Shown: in pieces, positions 21,438 through 33,297 of the stretch
Position numbering within the stretch: position 1 is the first letter of the stretch
Layout of the letters: each line of letters opens with the position of its first letter
Source: Ustulina deusta
Lineage: Eukaryota > Ascomycota > Sordariomycetes > Xylariales > Xylariaceae
DNA: 64,000 nucleotides
Assembly: GCA_023159155.1 (NCBI GenBank)
Contig: JAJNNX010000005.1
Span: 682,001-746,000, forward strand
Reading direction: 5' to 3'
Notes under the pieces: model-generated
What the model saw: the letters and a program-made list of their open reading frames with translations, nothing else
Database searches by the model: none
What the model was told of the DNA's origin: nothing
Program-made: the position numbers and the translations under genes

Positions 21438-22988
21438 CTAGTCGAAGACAATAGCAGCCTTAATGGCAGATTTGTTTCGGATGCTCTCAAGAGCTTCGCC
21501 CCACTGCTCAAGCTTGAACGTCTTGTTGACGATGCCCTGGGTCTTGACCTTGCCGCTATCGAGGTAGTCGACTGTGGCCGGGAACATAAAGGTCTCTGAG
21601 AACGAGCCAATGATGGTAATTTCTAAGAACAGTCAGTGGGAGTTGAACCTGTGCAAACGAGCAATATTCCCGGCTTACCGTCACCGAAGATCTTGGATGG
21701 CGGCCATGACACACGGGCCGCGCTGGGATATACACCATAGCACACCAGCTTACCACCGCGACGGACGTAGTTGATGGCGTCCTCGAGGACTTTCGCACTG
21801 CCACTAGCCTCGATAACTATTTCCCAGTGTTAGCATCGAGCACTAAATATCCATTCGTGGAGAATCCTCCCCATACCGATATCGAAGCCGTAGGGGTTGT
21901 CTTTCTTGATTTGTTCCCACTGCGGGATCGCATTCGATCGGTCGAGAGGCACATAGTAGTCACCAGCATCCAATGACTTCGCAAGTTCCATCTTAGGACC
22001 TGCGGGGGCGGCAATGGTAAGTCGAGAAACACCACTGTGTTTACTGCGAAGCATGGTAAGTCATTCATCCTTATACATAATACATTCCCACATACAGAAA
22101 CTGAGCCATCATAAGACCGGTAGGACCAGCACCTATCAACAGGGCATGTGATCCTGGCTTAGGCGCGATCTTCTCCAAGCCGTGCATGGCGCAAGAAGCG
22201 GGCTCGATCAATGTGGCATCGATGTCGCTCAAATTGTTGATCTTGAACAGGCGGCCTTGTGGGTACGAGCACTAAGGTGTTGGTCAGCGAGACATTGGAA
22301 GCGATAGGGGCCGACGATGAACGAACGTATTCGGCGAATCCACCGTCAAGACCGAGCACACCGTGAGCCTTGAAGTCCTCGCACAGCAACTCTTGGCCTC
22401 TCCGACAATAGAAGCTATGGAAGAAAGAGTCAGTCACGGAACCGCACGTCTGCTCGGGTCACACTACTCACCAGTGGCCGCAGAGCTCAGAGTTATCGGC
22501 AGCAACACGGTCACCAATCTTGAAGCCCTTCACATCGTCCGAAAATCCTAGGGTGATTCAGTGATACAATTCACTTGCGATATCTCAATGCACCTACCAA
22601 CAACCTCGCCGATGGTCTCGTGGCCAGGGATGAGAGGGAATTCGGCGATGAATTCCCCTTCATGAATATGCAAGTCGGTACCGCAGACGCCGCAGGCCTA
22701 TAACCAGATTTGTTACTATGGTCGAAGAGTGGGAGTGGCAATTGGAATTGGCTTACTTTAACCTTGATGAGAACATCGCCTGGTCGAAGAGTAGGGAGAG
22801 GGACCTCCACGATATCCCACACTTCCGGCTTCTCATATCTACGAGGGCAAGGCAGTCAGACAAGCGTCATTTCCCACGTACCACGCAACGGCTAAGTGGG
22901 ATTCATTGCAACTGCAGGGCACTAGTCGAGGACAAAGCAACCCGGGAACTTACCTGAGAGCCTTCATCGTCTTAGGAAGATGAGCCAT
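21438..22988 (-). CDS. Zinc-dependent medium-chain alcohol/polyol dehydrogenase (D-arabinitol dehydrogenase-like)
   Basis: NAD(P)-dependent oxidation of a polyol or secondary alcohol in the cytosol. Nine exons, 22988-22954, 22838-22757, 22697-22598, 22547-22472, 22414-22327, 22271-22096, 22043-21877, 21816-21679 and 21622-21438, total 1047 nt and give 348 aa. Catalytic zinc ligands are C44 (ACGVCGTD) and H65-E66 (PGHETIGEV). The structural zinc loop is intact (C-x2-C-x2-C-x7-C, in ELCGHCFYCRRG then LLC). The Rossmann glycines are in [14 protein letters not shown]. The C-terminus ends KAAIVFD. Similarity is strongest in memory to fungal D-arabinitol 2-dehydrogenase/sorbitol dehydrogenase-like enzymes, so substrate is inferred only. 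The high intron density (eight introns) is notable for a fungus. Confidence 0.87.
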
Positions 22989-24992
22989 GATGATGTCGAG
23001 GGGTTAGCAACTTTGCGAAACAAAAAGGTGTCCAAATATAAACAGGGGCGTCACAAGAAACAATGGGAAGAGAGAGCGAGACGAGGGAAACCAGACTAGG
23101 TGAGCTACGAGATACTTATATGCACAGCATGTTATCCCAGACTCCCAGAGGAGAGACGGGAAAACCGTCTATGGCCTATCAGACGACTCAATTCTATAGA
23201 AAGGCGAAGAAGCCGACGACCCCAGGACTTGTGACCTTTTCCAAGGATAACCGCGACTATGACGCCTGGCTTGGGCTCAGGAGAAGGGAGGGGCAACAAC
23301 CGACTGCCCCGCCGCTGTGGTCACCGTGCAGATGGGCGTTGAGCTAGTCTGGGAGTCGGGAGACAGAGTGGATGACGAGAGCGCGCTAACCCACCACTTG
23401 TGTGGGTTGTCGAAAGAGAACAACGCGTTGCTCTCTTTCATCCCTTGCAGCCCCCACTCGGAATTCATCAAACAGGACAAACTACGCCAAGGAAGCTCAG
23501 GACTGCGAATTCGGTCTGTATGTATAACACTAGTATCTAGGTGACAGATGCAACAAATGTCGCTTCAAGATTCAGTCTTGGTTAGGCACATTGTATGGAT
23601 ACGGATACGTCTTCTTGCCGACCTTACACATTTAAGACCTATGTCACCGATCATTTTGGATCTGTAGCCTTGTGTAGCTACCAGGGGCGTTCATTGTTCC
23701 GCGATGATGGTGGCACGAGGCATGTTGCGTCCTTTTTTGCTGAGCTGCTTACACGTCGAACACGAATAGGCGGGATATATAAGTCAGTGGAATTGGTAAT
23801 CGCCCAAATAAAAAGTATGACGTGCCGTGTAACGAAGCGCAAGGCTATAGTAAGATGCTACCTCGTCAATAAAAGTGGTTCTTGAGAAGATGTCGGGTGT
23901 GTGCGGCGTTGTGCGGTTTTCTGGCTAGAACATCCGCAAGCGGCAATGTCCCAACAGAATAAAAGCCTCACTTGCGGTGTAGGGGGGTCGAGGAACTGTT
24001 GAGAGTCGGCCTTGCATACGAGGTTTATGAAGAGGGAAAAAGAAAACCCATCGATTTTCAGATTGAAGACATGGGACAAAATCCAAAATCCGCATGTTCC
24101 GGGTTGTGCTCGGTATAAGAGACACCAGGGATAAGCTAGGCTTACCTATACCAACTCAGTGAGGCTCATGTGCAACATTGATTGGTTCGGAGTTACGCAT
24201 GTGTTTCGCGACTCCGGCTCGGTATTTCAAACCAGCCGGAACGGCGTCCGATGCAACCGTACGTGAATTACATCGAATCCCAATAGTGCTGGCCTATTGG
24301 AGGCACTCCTCTCCCATGCATCGGCGAGACCGCTTTACAGTGCGTGGTTGATAAGGTTATGCCAAAATGGTCGCAAGGGCACGTGGAGTGAGGAATCCTA
24401 CCGACGTACTATAATTATAGCAGGATGATATCGCCGTGTTCCGTAGGTAGCATTGTGAAGAAACAAAATCATCTACCACCATGGTTGAACCTCGTCTACA
24501 GCCTAGTAGGCAGAGTCCTTGCTAGCTGAACGACTCGGGACTAACAGGAGCTCGGCTGCTTGGTTAAATAGATGTCTTTGACAAGAATGTCTAGGTAGTC
24601 AAATTAGTTTTTCAGCTACTGAAGATGACTAAATGTGGTTGACAATGATTCTCATGCCGGCTCAGTCGTTCTCTCGTAGATCGAATATACACACGGCAGA
24701 GACTTCACAGCTTGGAAGAACGCGTATTAATCGTTTTTTTTTTGTCAATCAATTGTTTGGCGCAAAAACATGACCCTTAATTCGTAGAAGACGGTACCGA
24801 GATTTAGTCTCCTTATAACTCCCACCCGTGCATCCGAAGTTGTGCCCTATTGATTTTCTACCACGCATGTTCTATCATGCATGCAAAATCGCGTGATTAT
24901 GCAGGTGCTCCATTCCCTAGAGTACATGTCCGTGCCGGCTACCATGTGCATCGAAGGAATTGTTTAGAGAAGAGAGACTTCGCCTCCCTTTT
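22989..24992. other. Spacer between dehydrogenase promoter and eS10 3' end
   Basis: The left 300 nt are the likely dehydrogenase promoter. Open frames at 23063-23885 lack family motifs and splice structure. An AT-rich run with a T tract is at 24735-24745. Nothing else is supported. Confidence 0.5.
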
Positions 24993-25713
24993 TTACGAAG
25001 GAGGAGCTCCACGACCACGACCGAATCCACCACGGCTAGTAACCATTGTCAGTATGTTATTCAATCCTCGGTACTAACCCATCGACAAAGATAGAACTCA
25101 CAATTGAGGGTTGAATTCACCAGGAGCACCACCCTCCTTGCCCTCGCCAGCATCCCGCCGTCGGTATCCACCTTCACGGTCGCCACGGTCGCCACGGTCA
25201 CCACCACGGCCACGGCCGAACGGTCTGCGCTCACGCTCGCCCTCACCACCCATCATGCCACGGGGAGGAGCATGCGATCGCTGCTGCTTGATGTGTGTAG
25301 CCGGGACAATCTCGGCAGGGAGATGTAGCCACTCGCGGAGGTAGTCGAGGCCCTCGGGCGTCAGGGTGTAGTAGTAGTATTGCCAGGAGAACTGGGTCTT
25401 GACATAGCCGCGCGAGGTGAGGGACTGGGCGGCCTTGACGACGTAGAGGTTCTTGGTGTCGATATCGGGGTGCTTGGGAAGGTTGTAGTCCTTCTTTGCG
25501 ACCATCACGCCCTCACGGAAGAGGTACTACGACAAGGGCAGAAAGTGTTAGCTAATGCGCGACCGAGATATTATATTTCGTCTATTCATGACAGCTTCGC
25601 GGGGCCGGCCCTCGACCAGTGTTCGCCGGACGGTCATGGATGGGAAATAGTGGACGGATGTGAACTGTTCTAACCTCGTGGATCTTCTTGCGGTCAGCCT
25701 TCGGAATCAGCAT
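24993..25713 (-). CDS. rps10: 40S ribosomal protein eS10
   Basis: Component of the small ribosomal subunit beak. Three exons, 25713-25675, 25526-25102 and 25035-24993, total 507 nt and give 168 aa. The N-terminus [13 protein letters not shown] joined to [13 protein letters not shown] is the conserved eS10 start. The winged-helix part reads [33 protein letters not shown] and [16 protein letters not shown]. The tail is rich in Arg/Gly/Asp repeats (GDRGDRGDR, then [12 protein letters not shown]), usual for fungal eS10. Short first exon, GT..AG introns and position 13 codons after the ATG for intron 1 fit ribosomal protein genes in this group. It is transcribed away from Sde2 at 26254. Confidence 0.96.
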
Positions 25714-26253
25714 CTTGGCGGTTTGTTGTTTGGCGACAAGACGTTGAGGGGAGTGAGATGGTGGGCGTGGTGTGTTGTGAGGTTGGCTGGCGCTGGCACT
25801 CTCTCGAGATCGGGGATTACAATGAATGAGAGATCCCGTCAATTTTTTGGTGTGTGCAAAAACCCTACGCGAGTGGCTTGATAAGGTAAAGTGGTGGAGG
25901 AGGTGGGGTTGAATCTGTGCGGTTGTCTTTTAACTGTGGCTGGTGAAGTTAGTCGATAAGAGATAAGACAGCTTGCCTTTCTGATTATGTAAGATAAAAG
26001 CAATACGCAGTAAACATGGCACCGAAGTATCCCTGTACCTTCGTTCCCCACATTTAGGTACTGGGATTGTCAGCCCATCGGAGGTAACATTCCCGCCATC
26101 GCCATTCCTTGAAGATCATCGATTCCAATTTAGTCGTCAAGATCCAGCCATTCAACGAGATACCTGATCAACGAGAGGATCAAAGAGCTACTCCTACTAC
26201 AACCCACGCCCAACTACGAGGATACAGGGCCATTGGAGCCTGCCTGCGACATA
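25714..26253. promoter_or_regulatory. Shared divergent promoter region of eS10 and Sde2 genes
   Basis: 540 bp separate the two start codons, so both promoters must lie here. The part next to eS10 contains AACCCTA (25861) of the kind seen upstream of some fungal ribosomal protein genes. Function is inferred from position only. Confidence 0.5.
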
Positions 26254-27111
26254 ATGGCGACACGAACTCTCAACGTCTTTGTGACGACGTTCCCTGGGTT
26301 GGGTCTACCGCCAACGCTTTCCTTCCCACTCCTATCAACATCCACGGCCTCAGATCTACGCAAATTCATCGCGAAGAAGCTGCCGCAAACCGATGCGAGG
26401 TTCATTGTCACCACTATTTCAAACAAACAACTTACTCTTGGCTCGACCCAACTTCTGTCCGATCTTTGCACCGTCGACGATGACTTCGTGTCCTTGCGAC
26501 TATCCCTTCCCTTATGTGGTGGCAAGGGTGGTTTTGGATCGCAGCTCCGGGCGGCGGGAGGTCGCATGTCTTCGAAGAAGAAAAGGAATCAGGGCGACGA
26601 GAACGGCTCCAGCAGAAATCTCGACGGACGACGACTCAGGACCATCAACGAAGCCAAGGCACTCGCTGAATACCTAGCCATCAAACCTGAGATGGAACAG
26701 AAGGAGAGAGAGAGGCGGCGCGAACGTTGGCAACAAGTTATTAACGCCGCGGAAGAAAAGGAGCATGAGATGAAGAACAACACCAAGGGCCGACTTAGTG
26801 GCAAATGGGTTGAGGATAAAGAAGAGGCCGGCGAGCGCACACGAGAAGCTGTCCTTGCTGCGATTAAGGCGGGGAATTACAAAGATAATCTCCTCGGCAC
26901 ATCTCACGGCTCAACGTCAACCGAAGACGTTGATGAGGATTCTGCAAGTGGGGACGAAGATGCAGCCAAGGATTCAAGCAAATCAAAGTCCCCGTCACCA
27001 ACAACGAAAGCATCGATAAAGAAACCGCCAACACGTGCTTTCGCAGGCTTCGATGAAGATGATGAATTCATGAGTTCTTCAGACGAGGATGAAGACGATA
27101 ATGCTAAGTGA
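26254..27111 (+). CDS. sde2: Sde2 splicing and silencing factor, ubiquitin-like precursor
   Basis: Sde2 is made with an N-terminal ubiquitin-like fold that is cut off after a Gly-Gly pair. The released Lys-starting C-terminal part joins the spliceosome and promotes excision of selected introns; in fission yeast loss affects telomere silencing and genome stability. One exon, 285 aa. Residues 1-90 form the ubiquitin-like part, which ends CGG. The cleavage motif GG-KGG is at 89-93 with [13 protein letters not shown] after it, exactly the family hallmark. A Lys/Arg/Glu-rich helical region (about 130-215) follows. The end is acidic and Ser-rich ([20 protein letters not shown]). The start chosen is the ATG at 26254, since the ubiquitin-like strand begins there ([10 protein letters not shown]). 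Confidence 0.93.
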   Translation: MATRTLNVFVTTFPGLGLPPTLSFPLLSTSTASDLRKFIAKKLPQTDARFIVTTISNKQLTLGSTQLLSDLCTVDDDFVSLRLSLPLCGGKGGFGSQLRAAGGRMSSKKKRNQGDENGSSRNLDGRRLRTINEAKALAEYLAIKPEMEQKERERRRERWQQVINAAEEKEHEMKNNTKGRLSGKWVEDKEEAGERTREAVLAAIKAGNYKDNLLGTSHGSTSTEDVDEDSASGDEDAAKDSSKSKSPSPTTKASIKKPPTRAFAGFDEDDEFMSSSDEDEDDNAK

Positions 27112-30100
27112 GTGCAGGGACGCAACACTCGTGTACAATGCAGCTGTAGCTTGCCCCCGCATTGACTGTGGTCGTTCGAGCTAGATCATCAGAGCCAAGC
27201 TATGAAGGCCCCTGAAATTCATAGTCCTCCCTTTACGAAGGCAGACGTTTCACCGTCAATACGACCTTACCGCTAAGGTGGCAGGCTCACATCTTATTTA
27301 CCAGACTGCATATCCTAACAAACAACCCCTGCCGTCTCTCCGGACCGTCCATCAAATCGTGGCGAGGGTAGGGAAGTCAACAGGACAGGGAATGCATAGG
27401 AAAGAATAACTCACCCACCACATTGATATCTATAATGAGCGTACGCTGTCGGGAAATGACAGCGACGTTCCACGTTGACTTTACAAAATGATGCCTATCA
27501 CCTCCATGCCATAGCGACAAGCGGGAGGACTAAATTAGCTGCTCATAACAATAATTAATTACTTCAAACTACCAAGACGCGTCATTGTTGTGCTACTGTG
27601 ATGATAAATTAAATAATACCATTATTGCAGCCGCGCAGCTGTCTAATATGACTGCAGTACCCTAACTACATCTAAATTCCGTCGCACTTACTTCGCGCAA
27701 ATAAAATTATGTCCTGTTACATTTCCCTAGATTAGTCGATGACGGCGGACACTTTCCATTGTGGTTCCTCAGTACATAGAGAATCATGGTCCAGAGGTTG
27801 ATTTACATGAATACTCCCATTACTGAAAGTAAACTCTCCGTAAGTACTAAAATATGTTATTCTTTTCGACAAAGTATAAGGCTTTGAAAATATAATTTAA
27901 TAAGACAACATGCCAAGACCTACTTTAGCCATTGTCGGCATCGTTCCCCCGTTTGACATATAAGAACAGAGCTGTTTAACATGATAACCCTGTCATATCA
28001 TGTTTCAGTAGTCTATCTGAAATACACAGTAGCTTCCTAGATGAAGCCACACAACCCCCCTTATTTATGAATCGTCATCAACAGTCTATAGATGGCCTAA
28101 CGGACAAGGGCCTAGCAGCCACTACTAAAGTCTTGACTTTAGCATAATTTTATTGTACTGACATGTCAGACAAAAGCGTAAGTCTAGAGGAGAGCTCCCA
28201 GATCCCGCTCCTTCATATAGTCCCCTTGGAATCTTAGAAGGCCTCTCAAGGTTCGTCGTCAAGGTCTCTGGATTCTGAGCATGTGCCTAATTAAATCTGA
28301 TTAAATTAGAATGGCTAATCGAGGGAGAAGAGACACGACCGCATAACGTGATACCCATTATTACAGCCGCTGGTGTACCCTCCGTCCGTTTCTCAATGCC
28401 ATTTTCCAGCTTGCATGGAATAAGTTGTGCACCGGAATATCTCCTTTTGCAACATTCTTAGGTTGTTAATCATATCAATGTATAATGCCTTGCATGTAGC
28501 TTTATAGTGAAAGGCAGGATATTGATCATCCTTGATCTGTGGGATTTGGTTTCACGCCACCAAGGAGTAGGAGAAGCCATCTGAGTAGTGGTGCTGCTGC
28601 TGTTGATACATACCTAGGTAGGGGCCTACATCGCCAACAGCTGTCCTGACTGCTGGATGCGCGCACAACCCACTTGCCAGAGGACAGGCACTATATGGTA
28701 ATTCAAATGCAATGAGAGAGAGCTAATAAAATAAAATAAATAAAAGAGAAGTATATTAAGAGCTGTTGTATTGAACAGGTCTAAAATATCTAAATAAATG
28801 CAGACATAAAAGAGTATGGTAAACCTAAAAGAAAGCCCAAAAAAAAGCTAGACCCGGAATCGAATTCCAAGTCTTACGAAAAACTGCACCGTCAGCGAGT
28901 TCTAGTTGTCAAGTACGGGTGCCGCCAATTCCCGCTCCAATTCGGAAAACGCCTTTGCAGTTTGTTCATACCATCGAGTCACCCAGGGATACGTCCTTTG
29001 TTACGGGGTCTGGTTGAAGACTTGGCCACTTATTGTCAAATATAAGGCCTACACATGTATGGTCTTCTGTAGTAACGGCCATAAGTTTGCTCCTACCTCA
29101 CCTTTACCACGTAGATACGTACCCTTAGAACTCCTAGCTTGTACCTTGTTGACTGCTGTTGCCTTGAAGTGTACTTCACTTGACTCCTTCCTCACTCCTC
29201 TGCCTTGTAACTATCCAAGTACCTACATAAATATGGTGTAAGCTGTACTGTTCCCAGCATTCCTTAACGCCTGTACCTTCGTACCTTCCACGCCACTCCT
29301 TCAGGAGCGAGGCTATTATGTTCACCTAGGTGTGTATCTACCACCTATAGGTAGTCCAGATACTCTAGTTCCACCATGTCCATCTAATTGCTTCCAAACA
29401 GAGAACTGAAGCTCGTGTACCAGTAGGGTCGTCTAGCGCCTCACAATACTTCTTTACCTCCATATCCACCAGTATATGTAAACTCAGCAGCTCAGCCTTC
29501 ACCACAATATGTACCATATTCTTGGAGGGATAATTTTAGACAACTGGGAGTGGCTCTGATGTTAATCCTGGCGAATGGTGCTCTTGAAGAACTGCTAGGA
29601 GAGGCTACCTATAACCAGACGCTCGCCATTGAGGAATAGACATCACATCTTTCCCCCCCTTTAAATCAAGTCCAAATGTTACGAACAATATAACAAAATG
29701 GAATAATCTCGAGGAATGTACTTGTCATTTTGTAACTCAGATTTATTGGACGAATGCATCTATAATGCATCTATTCGAAGCTTCGCTTTTTTACAGCGAC
29801 TCAGGCTCTTAGTTATTACAATTCTCGCAAAATTCGTAAAACTCGGCTGATACAAATTCAGCAGGCATGATAATATCTCGCATGTCCATCTCTATTTTAT
29901 ACTGCTACTAAAAATCTTTTTTTTCTTTAGATGGAAAATTTGAAGTTATCCAGGTTTGGTCTTGAGATATGTAGGTAGGTCGTCTAAAGTGGAGACACCC
30001 TAACACCACCTGCACCTACCCTGGCTTCGCTAGTGGCCCAATCATCCAACCCCTGTAGGCTTGGCATTCCGTCGTCTCTCGGCACCTCCACATTCGCCGC

Positions 30101-30445
30101 ATCAATATCACCAATGCCACTGCAAAGTAGGACATCCCTATTTATTTCATATGTTAGATTGATATTTGGGAGGTCTCGATAACAGACACAGTACTGCAAA
30201 TCAAGTGTTATGCGACGCCGTCTTTTCAAGAATGCGAGGTACCAAGCGCGTGCCAAGGCTCTCAGCCTACCTCAACCTCATAGTAGGTGAAAACAATGTC
30301 GAGCCAAGATCCTACGAGTGTTGGTTTATGTCAAAATATCACTATTGAAGTCGCGGTACGCCCATGTCATAAATAAGGATCACTGCGCGAGAACCCAGTA
30401 ATGCCAGACGAACGGTCTCTACCAACAATATACCAGACGTCGTCT
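27112..30445. other. 3.3-kb AT-rich gene-free region
   Basis: The largest empty stretch in the left half. From about 27500 to 28900 it is AT-rich with many stops in all frames (AAATAAAATAAATAAAAG near 28730). A plus-strand frame at 28906-29241 has no motif and is probably chance. A tRNA-like relic is suspected at 28847-28912. Many CTACCTA/TACCTAGG motifs occur at 28610-28625 and 29215-29350. Confidence 0.5.
28847..28912 (-). other. tRNA-like relic or Pol III-type fragment (weak)
   Basis: The minus strand carries a T-arm-like GGAATTCGATTCC, a following 7-nt half-stem and a run of seven or more Ts. At the 5' side CTAGA can pair with TCTAG at the 3' side. The D and anticodon arms do not fold properly, so this is not a working tRNA. 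It may be a decayed tRNA or tRNA-derived repeat, or chance. Confidence 0.2.
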
Positions 30446-31617
30446 TCATTGCATCAGCTGGCCTAAGACCGCCTTCGTATCAGCCCCAAAGTCGCCACCA
30501 AAAGAAGCACTAAACCCGCCCAACGCCTCGAGTTCCGCCTTCACCTTCCCCGCCTCATCCACAACCGCCCCCCAAGAATCCTTCCCAAGCGGGACTCTGA
30601 TGGGGATTTTCTCCCCGCGCGTGAGCAGCTCCCACATGCCCCTCGCGATATCATCTGCAGAGCTGAAGCCCTTCCTGATGTCCATGTTCCCCAGCAACCC
30701 CAGCATCTGGTTCGTGGGCATGTCGGGCGCCGCGTACGCCGGGTGTCGCGCGGCCATGGTCTTGAAGCTGCGGCCCAGGTACTCGGTGGAGGTGCCGCCG
30801 GGCTCGAGGACGGAGAGGTGGATGTTCCAGGCCGGGTGCAGCTCCTTCGCCACGCTCTCCGCGAAGCCCTCCATCGCGAACTTGGACGCGTGGTAATACG
30901 CGCTCCCGGGAGTGGTCACGAAGCCCCCCATCGAGCTCACGAAAAGGATCACCCCGCCCTGCTGGCCCGTCTTCGGGTTCTCGTCGCGCAGGACGCCGAG
31001 GGCCCGCTTGGTCACGTCGACTGCGCCCCAGACTGGATCATCATCGGTTAGCGATCGGTCTTCGGACACGATAAATGCAATCCCTTGCATGGAGTCCATA
31101 CAAAATTGAAAGTAAAATACGCTAACAACTCACAATTTGTGTCGAAGAGCGCCCGTCCTTCCTGCGGAGTCGACGTCTCGGTATCGCCCATGATGGTGTA
31201 CCCGGCATTGTTCACGACGACATCGACGCGCCCGAAGTGTCCCACCGCTTTCTTGAACGCCGCGTCGATGGCCTCGGGCGACGTGACGTCGAGCGCAAGC
31301 TTAAGCACGTTCTGCGCGTCGTCTGCGAGGTACGAGAGCGCCGAGACCTGCCGTGCTGTTGCGACAACGCGGTTCGTGGTCTGAGTGGCTATCCGTGTAG
31401 CCAGGCCTGCGCCAATACCGGATGAGCAGCCGGTGACTTTTGAGAGTCAATGTCAGCTTTATGTGCGAATAGTAGTGGTTTGGTTATGTTTGGTGAAGAG
31501 TTCCGACCCGGACCCGAGTGGGGCAATAGATGGGGTACGGGAAGGGGAAAACATAGTAGTAGACTCACTGAACCAGACCGCATCCGACGGAAGCGTATAA
31601 AGATTGTTGCCCTCCAT
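30446..31617 (-). CDS. Short-chain dehydrogenase/reductase (SDR), classical type
   Basis: NAD(P)-dependent oxidoreductase; the substrate is unknown. Three exons, 31617-31569, 31436-31134 and 31032-30446, total 939 nt and give 312 aa. The cofactor motif TGxxxGIG is ITGCSSGIG at 17-25, split from the start by intron 1. The NNAG motif is in VVVNNAGYTIMG. The catalytic Ser is in LFVSSMGG, and the Tyr and Lys are in YYHASKFAM (YxxxK). After the catalytic helix, LEPGGTSTEYLGRSF is typical of the versicolorin/KR-like classical SDR branch used in many fungal oxidations. No biosynthetic cluster surrounds it. The third exon is GC-rich at third positions compared with its flanks. Confidence 0.88.
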
Positions 31618-32765
31618 CGTCGACGGGCAGTTGTAAATTTGCAGAAGAAATATGTTACAGGCGTGTCTATCTGACCTCAAAAGATACGATAATGGGCTGA
31701 CTCCTTTGCTTGTATCTTGTTTCTACAGTCCAACAACATTGACATTGGACTAGAGAGGCAGACCTCTTTATATTTACCTGGGGCTCTCCATCGTCTGCCT
31801 CTCTTCCGGTGTGAACCTTTCTTTGTTGGGGGTTGATTCTGTGATATGCAGGTCGGACGGAAATTGTCTAAGTGCGGAATTCCACATTTTCACGATAACC
31901 TACCCTTTTCTAGCAATATTACGGTTACTCTTCTCTCCCAAGCCAAATCAGATGAGGAATCACCTAGATAGCTTGTTGGTCTGATGCAGATGAGACTGTG
32001 AGATGAGGTGGTCTGTTTTTGTTAGGGCCTTATCTGCGGTCTAATTCCGTCGCTAAATTCCGCAAATTCCGGGATCCCGCAGTTACACACCCCAGGGCAA
32101 ATTGAATGCTGACACCATCCATTTCTGTCTCCACAGGGCAGGGCAGTAGTATTGTGAGGTTGAGTGGCCAGCCGGGTGAAGCATAAAGTAAGGTAACGGG
32201 AGAGAAACAATGCGAAGTGGGGAGAATACATACTGCCTAGATAGATAGTGCACATGACTACATCCTCAGTAACCGCGCAACAGGTTGCCGAGCGATATCT
32301 CCACATCGGAAAGGACAAGCCACCAATGGTTACAGGAGCTCTCAAGAGAAAGGAATGACACGCGCACAAGGTAGCATTCGTGATGAAGGACCCATGAGAA
32401 GGATCCTGTATATCTGTCCACTCAACTATTAGCTAGCTATGCGCACTCACTTGATACTTGTAACCCTTCAACAAGGACTCGTGAGATGCTATATAACCTT
32501 CAAACAGTGAAGGAATACTTCAACGAGCCAACACCAGATTTTGTTGATAATCGACTTCGCGCGACGGTGATTCACATTATCAGAAGATCTAGAGGCCCCA
32601 GCTGAGTAAAAAATGATAAAAGACATAGGTATATCAAAAGTGAGCGCACATGGTTGGCAAAACGTCTAATTGCTGGCCGAACCCAAGACCCTAATGCTAC
32701 ATCGTGTGATTGTCCCTGTCTCCCCCATTTACCGCTAGCACCATTCCTCGGGTTTCATGCACATC
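31618..32765. other. Spacer, no supported gene
   Basis: SDR promoter on the left and 3' flank of the Cox12 gene on the right. Minus-strand frames at 32022-32369 carry no motif. Confidence 0.5.
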
Positions 32766-33297
32766 TCAAGCATCGAGCTTCGCGGGGAAGTTTCCAGCTT
32801 CTACGATGTTGTCAGTTAGTCCTACGACAATTCACATAACCAGCGGCCGGCTTGCGACAGTTGCATGTGAGTGCTTGTACGAACCTCGCTGATCGTCCCA
32901 TCGCTGGTACCATCCGCTCGGGCATAGAGATCGGTAGGCGAGGTAGAACTGGCGGCAAGGGGCAAAGTCCTCGCCCTTGGCGTTGATGCACTTGTGGTAG
33001 TCGACGTAGTTCTGCCAGCAGTGCTTGGTCTGGTTTTGGTTGGGGAACCGGGCATCGACACCTGGCGGACTTGTGATCAGAACTGTCTCGTCGGGACAAG
33101 GTGGAGAGATGAATGGGCGTGTTGTTTGTTCGCTTTGTGAGGTCGGTCATGCGGAGCAGGGGATCTTCTTACCAGCTAGATAGAAAGTAGTCAGCGTTCG
33201 ATCATCCTCGGCTAACGGAGAGAGATGAGGCAAATTATGGAGTGAACTTACCGGTGACGAACTTGAAGGGCTTGGTTTCGCGCTCCTCGTCAGACAT
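32766..33297 (-). CDS. cox12: Cytochrome c oxidase subunit 6B (Cox12), with a 3-nt microexon
   Basis: Peripheral subunit of respiratory complex IV on the intermembrane-space side, imported through the Mia40 route. Exons 33297-33252, 33175-33173 (3 nt), 33061-32885 and 32800-32766 total 261 nt and give 86 aa. The twin Cys motifs are intact, CX9C in HCWQNYVDYHKC and CX10C in PCRQFYLAYRSLC. DARFPNQNQTKHCWQ, CPSGWYQRWDDQRE and the end AGNFPAKLDA are typical of the family. The microexon CTG is flanked by TCTAG and GTAAGA, and it turns VTG-VDARFP into VTAG-VDARFP, the residue pattern found in fungal Cox12. Skipping it also keeps frame (85 aa). It is transcribed away from the B12D-like gene. Confidence 0.9.

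Noticed and set aside
28906..29241. 111-codon plus-strand frame in the AT-rich spacer
   Set aside because: No motif and no neighbouring exons; starts next to the tRNA-like fragment.
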